From positions 1,628,001-1,692,000 of the forward strand of contig NZ_CP060820.1 of NCBI RefSeq assembly GCF_014489475.1: 64,000 bases of DNA, read 5' to 3'. Source of the DNA: Lysobacter terrestris. GTDB taxonomy: Bacteria > Pseudomonadota > Gammaproteobacteria > Xanthomonadales > Xanthomonadaceae. The position numbers and the translations under genes are program-made. Within the stretch, counting starts at the first letter, position 1. The number at the start of each line of letters is the position of its first letter. Under the pieces are notes generated by a model. It had not been told where the DNA came from. It did no database searches and saw only the letters and a program-made list of their open reading frames with translations. Shown piece after piece: positions 17,508 to 26,112 of the stretch.

Positions 17508-18830
17508 TTACGGCGTGCCAGTCCCGTGCAGGTAATCCAGCGTCACCTGCAGCATCGCGCGCAGGCCGAGGTCCAGCGCCGACTCGTCCATGTTGAACTG
17601 CGGCGAGTGGTTGCTCGGCGCAGTGATCGGATCGATGCCCCTGGCGGTGGCGCCGACGAAGAAGTACATCGACGGCACTTCGCGGGCGAAGTACGCGTAG
17701 TCCTCCGCGCCCATCTGCAGCGGCGGTTCGACCACGTTGTCCTTGCCGGCGACGGCTTCCAGGCTCGAACGCATGCGCGCGGTCAGCGCGGCGTCGTTCA
17801 TCGTTACCGGATTGCCCTTGGCATCGGGCACCTTGGCCTCGACCGTGGCGCCGTGCGCGGCGGCGACGTGTTCGGCGACGTTCTTCAGGTCGGCGAAGAT
17901 CTTCTCGCGCATGCCCGGGTCGAAGGTGCGGATCGTGCCGGTCACCTCGACGTCGTCGGGGATGATGTTGAAGCGGATGCCGCCGTGCACGGTGCCGAAG
18001 GTGACCACCGCCGGCAGCTTGGCCAGGTCGGTGCGGCGCGACACGATGGTCTGTGCGGTACCGATCATGTCGGCGGTGGCGACGATCGGATCGATCCCGC
18101 CCCACGGCCGCGAGCCGTGCGTCTGCCGGCCGTGCACCTTGATGGTGAAGCGGTCCGACGCGGCCAGCATCGGCCCCTGGCGCACGCCGATCTGCCCGGC
18201 CTGCAGGGTCGAGAACACGTGCAGGCCGAAGATCGCGTCCGGCTTGAAGGCCTTGAACACGCCTTCTTCCAGCATCATCGGCGCGCCGCCGTTCTCGCCC
18301 GGCGGCACGCCTTCCTCCGCCGGCTGGAAGATCAGCATCACCGAGCCCGGCAGGTCCTTGCGCATCGCCACCAGCGCATCGGCGACGCCGAGCAGGATGC
18401 CGGCGTGGCCGTCGTGGCCGCAGGCGTGCATGACGCCGGTGCTCTGGCCGTTGAACGTGTCGGTCACCTTCGAGGCGAAGGGCAACCCGGTCTGCTCGGT
18501 CACCGGCAGTGCGTCGATGTCGGCGCGCAGCGCCACCTTCGGGCCCGGCTTGCCGCCCTGGATGATCGCGACCACGCCGTGGTGGGCGATCCCCGTCTGC
18601 GGCTTCAGGCCGAGCGCACGCAGGTGCTCGGCGATCTTCGCCGCGGTGCGTTCCTCGCGATTGGACAGCTCGGGATGCTGGTGGAAGTCACGGCGCCAGG
18701 CGACCACCTTGGCCTGCTCGGCCTGGGCGGCCGCGGCGACCTCCGGCCGCTGCGCCGGCGTCAATCGGGCGTCTTCGGCATGGACGGCGAGCGCGCACAG
18801 CGCGAGGGGCAGGACGGCAAGGCGGCGCAT
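17508..18830 (-). CDS. M20-family amidohydrolase (aminoacylase/carboxypeptidase type), exported
   Basis: This 440-residue metallohydrolase has a short signal peptide (1-18, ending AVHA), so it is probably periplasmic. M20D motifs are present: DFHQHPELSNREERTA (48-63), LRADIDALPV (101-110), MHACGHDGH (134-142, metal ligands C137 and H139) and AEEG with E172-E173. SRPWGGIDPI and LNEGG-like C-terminal segments are also present in part. Relatives remove acyl groups from amino acids or cleave indole conjugates, releasing free amino acids; the substrate here is not known. GGAG lies 8 nt before the ATG. An esterase gene diverges 140 bp away. Confidence 0.87.
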   Translation of the reverse strand: MRRLAVLPLALCALAVHAEDARLTPAQRPEVAAAAQAEQAKVVAWRRDFHQHPELSNREERTAAKIAEHLRALGLKPQTGIAHHGVVAIIQGGKPGPKVALRADIDALPVTEQTGLPFASKVTDTFNGQSTGVMHACGHDGHAGILLGVADALVAMRKDLPGSVMLIFQPAEEGVPPGENGGAPMMLEEGVFKAFKPDAIFGLHVFSTLQAGQIGVRQGPMLAASDRFTIKVHGRQTHGSRPWGGIDPIVATADMIGTAQTIVSRRTDLAKLPAVVTFGTVHGGIRFNIIPDDVEVTGTIRTFDPGMREKIFADLKNVAEHVAAAHGATVEAKVPDAKGNPVTMNDAALTARMRSSLEAVAGKDNVVEPPLQMGAEDYAYFAREVPSMYFFVGATARGIDPITAPSNHSPQFNMDESALDLGLRAMLQVTLDYLHGTGTP

Positions 18831-18970
18831 GGCGCACTCCGGCGGCGGAAAGTGCCCGATGCTACCGCCAAAGCCGGCGCCGGCCCGTGCCTGCCGTGGC
18901 CATTGGCGGACTGCGTCAACGCCGTGCGCCGTCCTGCGTTGGCTTCGACAACGGAGCACGGGGAACGACG

Positions 18971-19897
18971 ATGCAGGCGATGCGCAATCCATCGGTGTGG
19001 CTGGCGGCGTTCTGCGTCGCCGTCGGTATCGCCGCCACCGCGGCCGTGCCAGACGCCGCCGCGCGCGGCCGCGTGGGGGAACGGCTCGCCGAGCGGATGG
19101 CGCTGCGCCGCACGTTGCCGGTCGACCCGGCGGCGCTTCCCGCGAACGTGCGGGTATGGCGCGAGCGCGCCTACGGCAGCGATCCGGCCCAGCGCTACGA
19201 CGTGTACGCGCCACGCGGCGCGACGCATGCGCCCACGCTGTTCCTCGTCCACGGCGGCGGCTGGAAGCGTGGCGACAAGGCCGCGGCGAACGTGGTCGCG
19301 GCGAAGGTCGAACACTGGACGGCGCAGGGCTACGTGGTGATCTCCGCCAACTACCGCATGCTGCCCGCGGCCGATCCGCTGCTGCAGGCGCGCGACGTCG
19401 CCGCCGCCGTCGCGGCCGCGCAGCGCGACAGCGCGCAGTGGGGCGGTGATGCCGGGCGCTTCGTGCTGATGGGCCATTCCGCCGGCGCGCATCTGAGCGC
19501 GCTGCTGGCGGCGTCGCCCGACCTGCTCGCGCAGGCGAACGCCCGCCCGGTCCGCGGCGCGGTCCTGCTCGACAGTGCGATGCTCGATACCGCGCGCTTG
19601 ATGGCGGCATCGCACGGGCGACTCTACGACGAGGCCTTCGGCGACGACCCCGCGTACTGGCGCGCCACCTCGCCGTATGCGCAGTTGCGCGCACCCGGCG
19701 TGCCGTTGCTCGCCGTGTGCTCGTCGCGCCGCATCGAATCGTGCGCGCAGGCGCGCGACTTCGTCGCCCATGCGACGCGTCTCGGGCGCCGTGCGCAGGC
19801 GTCGCCGCAGGCGCTCAGCCACGGCGCGATCAATGCCGAACTGGGCCAGCCATCGGCCTACACCGCGACGGTGGACCGCTTCCTGCGCAGCCTGTAG
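18971..19897 (+). CDS. Exported alpha/beta hydrolase (carboxylesterase type)
   Basis: The 308-residue protein begins with a probable signal peptide (about 1-33, ending AAA). It is an HSL/BD-FAE-like esterase. LFLVHGGGWKRGDK holds the HGGG oxyanion hole (near 93-96), and FVLMGHSAGAHLSALL holds the nucleophile serine in GHSAG. VPLLAVCSSRR precedes the usual acid position, and LSHGAINAELG near the C-terminus supplies the histidine. It acts on esters, or possibly on formyl-kynurenine-like amides. ATG at 18971 is preceded by a purine-rich stretch (GGGGAACGACG). It diverges from the amidohydrolase and is followed by the permease. Confidence 0.82.
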   Translation: MQAMRNPSVWLAAFCVAVGIAATAAVPDAAARGRVGERLAERMALRRTLPVDPAALPANVRVWRERAYGSDPAQRYDVYAPRGATHAPTLFLVHGGGWKRGDKAAANVVAAKVEHWTAQGYVVISANYRMLPAADPLLQARDVAAAVAAAQRDSAQWGGDAGRFVLMGHSAGAHLSALLAASPDLLAQANARPVRGAVLLDSAMLDTARLMAASHGRLYDEAFGDDPAYWRATSPYAQLRAPGVPLLAVCSSRRIESCAQARDFVAHATRLGRRAQASPQALSHGAINAELGQPSAYTATVDRFLRSL

Positions 19898-19998
19898 CTC
19901 CGCGAACGGCGCCAGTGCATGAGCAGATGCTGCGGCCGCACTTGGAGGCGGCGCGGTCCGCGTGCGACCCTGCGGCAACTCCGCCCGGTGGCTGCCGC

Positions 19999-21330
19999 AT
20001 GAACGAGTCCGCGTCTTCCCGTACGACGGCATTGCAAGGCGACGCGGCGCTGCTGCGCGCGGTCGGCACCTTCGCCCTGACCGCGGCGGTGATCAACGTG
20101 ATCGTCGGCGGTGGCATCTTCCGCATGCCCTCGGCGCTGGCGACGCAGATGGGCGCAGCGGCGCCGCTGGCACTGGTGGCCGGCGCGCTGGCGATCATCC
20201 CGATCGCGCTGTGCTTCGCCGCGGTCGGCAGCCGCGTGCAGGTGACCGGCGGGCCGTACAGCTACCTCGGCGCGACCTTCGGCCCGTTCGCCGGTTTCGT
20301 CGGTGGCGCGCTGATGTGGATCAGCAACTTCACCTCCAGCGCCGGCGTCGCCGCGGCACTGTCGGTGCAGGTGGCGAACCTGGTGCCCGCGTTCGCGCCG
20401 CCGCTGCCGCGCGCGTTGCTGTTGACGTTCGTGTACGCCGCGCTGTTCGCGCTCAATGCCTTCGGGGTGAAGCTGGGCGCGCGCGCGATCACCACGCTGG
20501 CGGCGCTGAAGCTGACGCCGCTGTTCCTGCTCGCGGCCATCGGCGTGTTCTTCGTCGACTGGTCGCAGGTGAGCTTCGCGATCGGCGACGTGCCGTCGTG
20601 GGGCGCACTCGGCGCGTCGATGGTGCTGGTGATGTTCGCGTATTCGGGCATGGAGACCGCGCTGGTGCCGTCGGGCGAGATCAACGACCCGGCGCGCGAC
20701 GTGCCGCGCGCGACCATGGTCGCGATCCTGCTCGTGGTCCTGCTCTACCTCGCGCTGCAGATCGTCGGCCAGGGCCTGCTCGGCGCGGGGTTGGCGCAGA
20801 GCGGCGTGCCGGTGGCCGACACCGCCGGGGCGCTGTGGGGGCCGGGCCGCGTGCTGCTGCTGGCCACCGCGTGCATCTCGATGACCGGCTTCTTGATGGG
20901 CAACCTGTTCGGCACCGCGCGCCTGGTGTTCGCGCTCGGCCGCGACGGCTACCTGCCGCGCATGTTCGGCACGGTGAGCGCGGCGCATCGCGTGCCGCTG
21001 TGGGCGCTGGCCGCACACGCGCTGCTGGCGTGGGTGCTGGCGATCGCCGGCAACTTCGACGCGCTGGCGCTGATCTCCGGCGGCGCGATCTGCCTCGTCT
21101 ACGGCCTGGTCAGCCTGGCCGCGTGGCGCGCGCAGGCGCTGGACCTGCGCGAACGCGGCGATGCGCCGTTCGTGCTGCCCGGCGGCTTCGCGATCCCGCT
21201 GCTGGCAATCGCGGCGATGGTGGCGATCACGGCGACGCTGACGCGCAAGGAATGGCTGGCGATCGGCATCGCCCTGGCGGCGCTGGTCGCGACCTACGCG
21301 CTGCTGCGCCTGCGCAAGCGCGCGGCCTGA
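19999..21330 (+). CDS. APC-family amino acid permease
   Basis: The 443-residue inner-membrane carrier has about 12 hydrophobic segments. The first helix has the family signature VINVIVGGGIFRMPSALA (near 30-48) and the second ends in CFAAVGSRVQVTGGPYSYLG. The segment FAYSGMETALVPSGEINDPARDVPRA near 215-240 is the conserved helix 6 to 7 region, with E in GEINDP. These features fit uptake or exchange of amino acids or polyamines; the substrate is not determined. The frame extends upstream to 19717, but that part overlaps the esterase gene. The ATG at 19999 matches the family start. A riboswitch-controlled gene follows 90 bp later. Confidence 0.87.
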   Translation: MNESASSRTTALQGDAALLRAVGTFALTAAVINVIVGGGIFRMPSALATQMGAAAPLALVAGALAIIPIALCFAAVGSRVQVTGGPYSYLGATFGPFAGFVGGALMWISNFTSSAGVAAALSVQVANLVPAFAPPLPRALLLTFVYAALFALNAFGVKLGARAITTLAALKLTPLFLLAAIGVFFVDWSQVSFAIGDVPSWGALGASMVLVMFAYSGMETALVPSGEINDPARDVPRATMVAILLVVLLYLALQIVGQGLLGAGLAQSGVPVADTAGALWGPGRVLLLATACISMTGFLMGNLFGTARLVFALGRDGYLPRMFGTVSAAHRVPLWALAAHALLAWVLAIAGNFDALALISGGAICLVYGLVSLAAWRAQALDLRERGDAPFVLPGGFAIPLLAIAAMVAITATLTRKEWLAIGIALAALVATYALLRLRKRAA

Positions 21331-21408
21331 TCGAGGGCACGCGTCGGAACGCCGCACCGGCAGCGCGCCAGTGGCCGGCATGGGCAAAGCGGGGCGGCCG
21401 CGACGCTC

Positions 21409-21417
21409 TGCTATGCT
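21409..21417 (+). promoter_or_regulatory. Extended -10 promoter for the riboswitch-terC transcript
   Basis: TGC followed by TATGCT (hexamer 21412-21417) forms an extended -10 element. No good -35 box is visible 17 bp upstream. The predicted start, about 21424, falls exactly at the 5' side of the riboswitch P1 stem, which supports the assignment. Confidence 0.55.
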
Positions 21418-21422
21418 GCAGG

Positions 21423-21545
21423 TCGAAGGGGAGTAGCTCCCGCTGCCGGATCGTCATTACGGGCTCACGCCCCGGTCCCGCAGGCAACCGCAACGCGGTT
21501 GCGGGCAAGACCTTCGCCGCAAGCGGCGAAGCGTCCCCTTCCTCT
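21423..21545 (+). ncRNA. yybP-ykoY (manganese) riboswitch
   Basis: The leader of the TerC-family gene carries the conserved aptamer elements. P1 is AAGGGG (21426-21431) paired with CCCCTT (21535-21540). GGGGAGTAGC follows at 21428-21437, the loop CGTCA sits near 21452, a GGGC/GCCC helix comes next, and the second binding loop GCAAGACC is at 21505-21512. A long GCAACCGC/GCGGTTGC helix lies between them. This class binds Mn(II) between the two loops and usually switches on manganese exporters, including TerC/Alx-type proteins. The location matches that role. The aptamer is read directly; the sense of switching is inferred from the class. Confidence 0.9.
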
Positions 21546-21550
21546 GGATA

Positions 21551-21584
21551 GACGCCTCGCGGCCTGCGGCCACGAGGCGTTTTC
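21551..21584 (+). terminator. Intrinsic terminator of the riboswitch expression platform
   Basis: ACGCCTCG (21552-21559) pairs with CGAGGCGT (21573-21580), with an inner GGCC/GGCC stem, and TTTT follows. It lies 11 nt after the aptamer and 19 nt before the terC start codon. It therefore probably works as a conditional terminator that Mn-bound RNA prevents. Confidence 0.75.
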
Positions 21585-21602
21585 ATTTCCGGAGATCTTC
21601 AG

Positions 21603-22556
21603 ATGCAATCCATTGGCAGCCCGATGCTGTGGGCCGCGTTCGCGGCACTGGTCGTGGTCGCGTTGCTGGTCGACCTGGTGCTCATGCGCCACGGCGGTCC
21701 GCACAAGGTGACGTTCAAGGAAGCGTTGGGCTGGAGCGTGGGCTGGGTGGCGCTCGCCCTGCTGTTCAACGCCGGCCTGTGGTGGTGGGTGGGGCGCGAA
21801 GCCGGCGCCGAGGCGGGCGCGCAGGTCGCGCTGGAATTCCTCACCGGTTACCTGGTCGAGAAATCGCTCGCGGTCGACAACATCTTCGTGTTCCTGATGC
21901 TGTTCTCGTACTTCGCGGTGCCGGAGGAACAGCGCCAGCGCGTGCTGGTGATCGGCGTGCTCGGCGCGATCGCGTTGCGCGCGATCCTGATCTTCGCCGG
22001 TGCGCTGCTGCTCGCGCGCTTCCACTGGATCCTGTACGTGTTCGGCGCGTTCCTGGTGTTCACCGGCATCAAGATGTTCCTCGCCGCCGGCAAGGCGCCC
22101 GACCTGGACGCCAACCCGGCGCTGCGCTGGATGCGCGGGCACCTGCGGCTCACGCCCGGCTACCACGGCCGCGCGTTGAGCGTGCTGAAGGATGGCGCGC
22201 GCTGGTACACGCCGCTGTTCGTGGTGATCGTGCTGATCGGCATCACCGACGTGATCTTCGCGGTCGACTCGATCCCGGCGATCTTCGCGATCACCGACGA
22301 TCCGTTCATCGTGCTGACCTCGAACGTGTTCGCGGTGCTCGGCCTGCGCGCCATGTTCTTCCTGCTGCAGGGCATGGCCGACCGCTTCCACCTGCTGCCG
22401 TACGGGCTCGCGCTGGTGCTGGTCTTCATCGGCACGAAGATGCTGCTGCTCGACGTGGTCAAGGTCCCGGTGCTGGCATCGCTGGCCGGCGTCGCCCTGA
22501 TCATCGGCGCGACCATCGCGCTGAGCCTGCGCCGGCCCGCCGCGCTGAAGAACTAG
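21603..22556 (+). CDS. TerC-family integral membrane protein, probable manganese exporter (Alx-like)
   Basis: The 317-residue protein has about nine transmembrane helices and the size of E. coli Alx. The two TerC signature motifs are present: LTGYLVEKSLAVDNIFVFLM near 80-99 and GITDVIFAVDSIPAIFAIT near 215-233. Their acidic residues (E and D in EKSLAVDN; D in TDVIFAVD) would bind a divalent metal. With the yybP-ykoY riboswitch directly upstream, export of excess Mn(II) is the best guess; the old name refers to tellurite resistance. GGAG (21591-21594) precedes the ATG. Its TAG stop overlaps the TAG of the convergent zapE in the shared tetramer CTAG. Confidence 0.88.
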   Translation: MQSIGSPMLWAAFAALVVVALLVDLVLMRHGGPHKVTFKEALGWSVGWVALALLFNAGLWWWVGREAGAEAGAQVALEFLTGYLVEKSLAVDNIFVFLMLFSYFAVPEEQRQRVLVIGVLGAIALRAILIFAGALLLARFHWILYVFGAFLVFTGIKMFLAAGKAPDLDANPALRWMRGHLRLTPGYHGRALSVLKDGARWYTPLFVVIVLIGITDVIFAVDSIPAIFAITDDPFIVLTSNVFAVLGLRAMFFLLQGMADRFHLLPYGLALVLVFIGTKMLLLDVVKVPVLASLAGVALIIGATIALSLRRPAALKN

Positions 22557-23662
22557 CCGCGGTGTTCCAGCGCCAGGTATTCGGCCGACTGCATCTCGAT
22601 CAGGCGCGAGGTCGTGCGTTCGAAGGCGTGGCCGAGCTTGCTGCCCACGTACAGCGCGGTCGGTGCGGCCGCCGCGGTGCACACCAGGTTGACGTGGCGG
22701 TCGTACAGCTCGTCGATCAGGTGGACGAAGCGGCGTGCCGCGTCGTTGCGGGTGTCGTCCAGCTGCGGGATGTCGCCGAGCAGCACGGTGTGGTGTTCGG
22801 TGGCGATCTCGATGTAGTCGCCGGCCGCGCGCGGGCCCTCGCACAGCGCGGCGAAGTCGAACCAGGCGTGGCCTTCGCAGGTCGCGCGCACCGGGATCTC
22901 GCGGCCGTCGATCTCGATCAGGCCGGCGGCATTCACGCAGGGATCCTGCGGCAGGCCGGCGGTGAGTTCGCGCCAGCGCGCGGCCAGCCACGTGTCGGAT
23001 TGCGCATCCAGCGGCGTGCGGTACACCGGCGACTTGGTCAGCGCGCGCAGGCGGTAGTCGTTGGGGCTGTCGAGCAGCAGTTCGACCGTGTGCGCCTGCA
23101 GCTGCGCGATCGCCGGCAGGAAGCGCTCGCGCTGCAGGCCGTGCGCGTACAGGTTGGCCGGCGCGGTGTTCGAGCTGGTCACCAGCGCCACGCCTTCGGC
23201 GAACAGGCGTTCGAGCAGGCGCCCGAGCAGCATCGCGTCGCCGATGTCGTTGACGAAGAATTCGTCGAGCACCAGCACGCGCAGGTCGCGGCGCCATTCG
23301 CGGGCGATCTGCGCCAGCGGGTCGCTCTCGCCGGCGTGCTCGCGCAGGGCGGCGTGCACTTCGCGCATGAAGCGGTGGAAGTGGGTGCGGCGCTTTTCCG
23401 CGATCGTCAGGCCATCGAAGAACAGGTCGATCAGGAAGGTCTTGCCGCGGCCGACGCCGCCCCACAGGTACAGGCCGGTGGGCGTCTCCGGCTTCCGGCC
23501 GAGCAGCGAATCGAACAGGCCGCGCTTCGCCGGCTGCAGCAGCAGCGCGTGCAGGCGGTCGAGTTCGCGCAGGGCGGCGTGCTGCGCGGGATCGTCGTTC
23601 CAGTCGCCGCGGGCGACGCCCTGGGCGTAGCGCTGCGAGGGCAGCAGGGTGGAATCGGTCAC
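22553..23662 (-). CDS. zapE: Cell division protein ZapE (AFG1-like ATPase)
   Basis: The 369-residue P-loop ATPase has GLYLWGGVGRGKTFLIDLFFD (Walker A GGVGRGKT near 67-74) and RTHFHRFMREVHAAL. VLVLDEFFVNDIGDAML follows as Walker B with the family DEFFV box, then LVTSSNTAPANLYAHGLQRERFLPAI. These are hallmarks of ZapE, which contacts FtsZ and affects ring stability under stress. The start is GTG at 23662. The gene converges with terC and shares the CTAG stop overlap. A hydrolase gene ends 38 bp upstream on the same strand. Confidence 0.92.
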   Translation of the reverse strand: MTDSTLLPSQRYAQGVARGDWNDDPAQHAALRELDRLHALLLQPAKRGLFDSLLGRKPETPTGLYLWGGVGRGKTFLIDLFFDGLTIAEKRRTHFHRFMREVHAALREHAGESDPLAQIAREWRRDLRVLVLDEFFVNDIGDAMLLGRLLERLFAEGVALVTSSNTAPANLYAHGLQRERFLPAIAQLQAHTVELLLDSPNDYRLRALTKSPVYRTPLDAQSDTWLAARWRELTAGLPQDPCVNAAGLIEIDGREIPVRATCEGHAWFDFAALCEGPRAAGDYIEIATEHHTVLLGDIPQLDDTRNDAARRFVHLIDELYDRHVNLVCTAAAAPTALYVGSKLGHAFERTTSRLIEMQSAEYLALEHRG

Positions 23663-23700
23663 CGGCGCGTCGTCCCGCCGTCGGGCATTGCCTGCATTGC

Positions 23701-24393
23701 TCAGTCCGCCACCGGGTTGGGCAGGTACGGGCGCACGCCCGCCTTGATCGCGCCGCGCAGGTCCATCAGCCGGCGATGGAAGAAGTGGCTGGTGTCGGGC
23801 ATGCGCACCAGTTCCGGCGCCAGGCGCAGTTGCGGCCGGATGGCATCGAGCCAGGCGTAGACGGCCTGCGGATCGACGACTTCATCGGCGTCGCCCTGGA
23901 TGATCAGCCAGGGGCAGTCCGGCAGGGTGATCGCGCCGAAGTCCCAGCTGCGGCCGGCGGCGGGCGGGGCGATCGAGATCAGCATGCCGGGCCGCAGTTC
24001 GGCCGCGCACTTGAGGGTGACGTAGGAGCCGAAACTGAAGCCGGCCAGCCACAGCTCCGCGTCGGGGCGCTGCGCGCGCACCCAGGCGGCGACGGCGCGC
24101 AGGTCGTCCGACTCGCCCTGGCCGTGATCGAAATGGCCGTGCGAGGCACCGGTGCCGCGGAAGTTGAAGCGCACCGTGGCGACGCCGGATTCGCGCAGCG
24201 CGCGCGCGGCCATCGTCACCACCTTGTTGTGCATGGTGCCGCCCTCGGTGGGCAGCGGGTGGCAGACGATCGCGACGATCGGCTGCACGGGGCCTTCGGG
24301 CAGGTCGACCGCGGTTTCCAGGTCGCCGGCGGGGCCGGGCAGGACCAGGGGCGTCGATTGCGTGGGGAACGGGGGCGCGTCCATGGCGTTCAT
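23701..24393 (-). CDS. Alpha/beta hydrolase, dienelactone-hydrolase-like
   Basis: The 230-residue cytoplasmic protein matches the widespread CHPLPTEGGTMHNKVV family. That motif lies near 35-50, RFNFRGTGASHG near 68-79, and the nucleophile elbow GFSFGSY near 110. IIQGDADEVVDPQAVYAW carries the acid, and MPDTSHFFHRRL holds the catalytic histidine. It has no signal peptide. Two in-frame ATG codons, 24393 and 24384, can start it; the first is used here. Function is not established in relatives, which are thought to be esterases or acyl hydrolases. It lies between zapE and cytochrome c5 on one strand. Confidence 0.82.
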   Translation of the reverse strand: MNAMDAPPFPTQSTPLVLPGPAGDLETAVDLPEGPVQPIVAIVCHPLPTEGGTMHNKVVTMAARALRESGVATVRFNFRGTGASHGHFDHGQGESDDLRAVAAWVRAQRPDAELWLAGFSFGSYVTLKCAAELRPGMLISIAPPAAGRSWDFGAITLPDCPWLIIQGDADEVVDPQAVYAWLDAIRPQLRLAPELVRMPDTSHFFHRRLMDLRGAIKAGVRPYLPNPVAD

Positions 24394-24435
24394 TCTACGG
24401 GGGCGGTCGTTGCGGGCGTGGTTGCGCGGCCCGGA

Positions 24436-24466
24436 AACGACAACGCCGCCCGGAGGCGGCGTCGTT
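24436..24466 (-). terminator. Probable terminator after cytochrome c5
   Basis: CGCCGCC (24444-24450) pairs with GGCGGCG (24455-24461), extended by AACGA against TCGTT across a small bulge. On the minus strand the hairpin follows the cytochrome stop by 17 nt, and TTTCC comes next. The T-run is short, so efficiency is uncertain. Confidence 0.5.
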
Positions 24467-24482
24467 GCGGGTGCGGCGGACC

Positions 24483-24998
24483 TTACTTCAGGTTGCCGAT
24501 CATCCAGTCGACCGTGGCCTTGACCTGCTCGTCGGTCAGGGCCGGGTTGCCGCCCTTGGCCGGCATCACGCCGGCGCTGCCGGTGAAGCCTTCGATCGCG
24601 TGCTTGTGCAGGGTTTCGGTGCCCTGGGCGATACGCGCGCTCCAATGCGCCTTGTCCAGGGTCGGTGCGCCGCCGGCGCCCGAGGTGTGGCAGCCGGTGC
24701 ACAGCTGGCCGAAGATCACCGAGCCGTCGGTGGTGCCGCCGTAGGCGACCTGCGAGGCGGCCGCAGCCGCAGCGGCGGCCGTGGCGGCGGCCTGGGCGGC
24801 GGCGCCGGTGCTGCCCGCATAGACGGAGCCGGCCGGGGCGATGCGGTCCTGGGTGCGCTTGGCCGCGACCGGGCTCACTTCCGGCGGCAGCTGCTGGTGC
24901 ACGTAGTAGGCACCGACCATCAGGCCCATCGTGACCAGCACCAGGAAGCCGATCACCATGGAAAATTTCTTGAGGAATTCGAGGTCGTAATTGCGCAC
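24483..24998 (-). CDS. Membrane-anchored class I cytochrome c (c5 family)
   Basis: The 171-residue protein starts with GTG at 24998. It has one N-terminal transmembrane anchor (about 14-32) and then a flexible Ala-rich linker (65-83). The cytochrome domain has heme attachment LCTGCH (C100, C103, H104) and a likely axial methionine M145 in GVMPAKGG. It would carry electrons in the periplasm near the terminal oxidases. Two further cysteines typical of c5 proteins are not visible, so the family label is approximate. An upstream membrane-protein gene starts 150 bp away. A hairpin follows its stop. Confidence 0.85.
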   Translation of the reverse strand: MRNYDLEFLKKFSMVIGFLVLVTMGLMVGAYYVHQQLPPEVSPVAAKRTQDRIAPAGSVYAGSTGAAAQAAATAAAAAAAASQVAYGGTTDGSVIFGQLCTGCHTSGAGGAPTLDKAHWSARIAQGTETLHKHAIEGFTGSAGVMPAKGGNPALTDEQVKATVDWMIGNLK

Positions 24999-25148
24999 GA
25001 GGGGCGGTTCCTGCAGCGATGCCTGAAGACGTGTTCCCGGGCCATGGATCGAGCCGGCCCGGCGGGTCAAAGAGCGCGAATTATTCCAGAAGCGCGGGGC
25101 CGGCGCGAGTTTTCGGCGCGGGGCGGTCGCTGCGGCCGGGTCGGCGGG

Positions 25149-26045
25149 TCAGGCTTCGATGCCGCCCGCGGCCGTCGGCGCGTCGCCGGCGACGTCGCGC
25201 CAGAGGTGGTAGACGACGCCGAACATCACCACGTACAGGCTCAGCACGAACAGCATGTACAGCGGCAGGAACGCCACCAGCGCCAGCACCGGGTGCAGCA
25301 GGCCGAGGATGCCGGCCACCAGCGCCAGCACCACGCCCGCCGCCATCATCAGGGCCAGGGCGACCGCGGCCAGCACCAGCAGCGGCAGCAGGTTGCGCGC
25401 CGCGCCGGACAGGCCGGCGAACACCGACGCCGCCACGCCCTGCCCGCGCAATGCGAGCTGGCCGAGCCCCACCGCGAACACCCCGCCCACGAACAGGGCG
25501 CACAGCCCGGCCAGGCTGAACAGCCCGCCCAGCCCCGCCGGCGGCGCCGGCAGCTGCGCCGGCTGCCCGGGCTTGGCGGCCTGCAGCAGCTCGACCACGC
25601 GCAGGTACCACTCCTGCAGGTTCTGCAGCGCGCCGCCGAACACGGCCCACAGCAGCGACAGCGCGCCCAGCTGCACCAGCAGCATGACCAGGCTGAAGAG
25701 GATCATCCGCCGCGCGTCGCGCGCGTCGCGGAACGGCGCGAGCACGTCGGAGGCGTGCGCCGGCCGGCCGTGCTCGCTGGCGTCGATCACGCGCAGGTAG
25801 CCGCCCATCAGCGGGCCGAGCAGGACCACCGCGAGCAGGGTGGTCAGCGCCGCAAGGACCGCCGCGACGCCCGGGCCGGGCTGCAGCAGCGCATGCGCGA
25901 AGGCCTGCAGGAATCCCGGCACCAGCGCCGCCACCATCAGCAGCGAGGCGCCGCCGAAGATCGCGCGCGGGTTATGCCGCCCGGCGCTGAAGGCGCGCTT
26001 GAGCCAGGCCAGGCCAGCCAGCGGTCCATTGGCACGAGTGGTCAT
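25149..26045 (-). CDS. BPSS1780-family membrane protein
   Basis: The 298-residue inner-membrane protein has about six hydrophobic segments. The first follows a basic head (GLAWLKRAFSAGRHNPRAIFGG). The pattern LLGPLMGGYLRVIDASEHGRPAHASDVLAPFRD near 80-110 is the family hallmark: a G-G-x pair followed by a cytoplasmic R-rich loop. An Ala/Pro stretch (155-170) follows in a long loop. Function is unknown throughout the family. TGGAGAT lies upstream of the ATG as a ribosome site. It sits between the amidotransferase and cytochrome c genes, facing the same way. Confidence 0.75.
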   Translation of the reverse strand: MTTRANGPLAGLAWLKRAFSAGRHNPRAIFGGASLLMVAALVPGFLQAFAHALLQPGPGVAAVLAALTTLLAVVLLGPLMGGYLRVIDASEHGRPAHASDVLAPFRDARDARRMILFSLVMLLVQLGALSLLWAVFGGALQNLQEWYLRVVELLQAAKPGQPAQLPAPPAGLGGLFSLAGLCALFVGGVFAVGLGQLALRGQGVAASVFAGLSGAARNLLPLLVLAAVALALMMAAGVVLALVAGILGLLHPVLALVAFLPLYMLFVLSLYVVMFGVVYHLWRDVAGDAPTAAGGIEA

Positions 26046-26112
26046 TACCGGAACATCTCCAAGAGAAAAGGCGCGGCCGCTCGATGCGGCCGCGGGACGA
26101 CGATTGCAAGGT

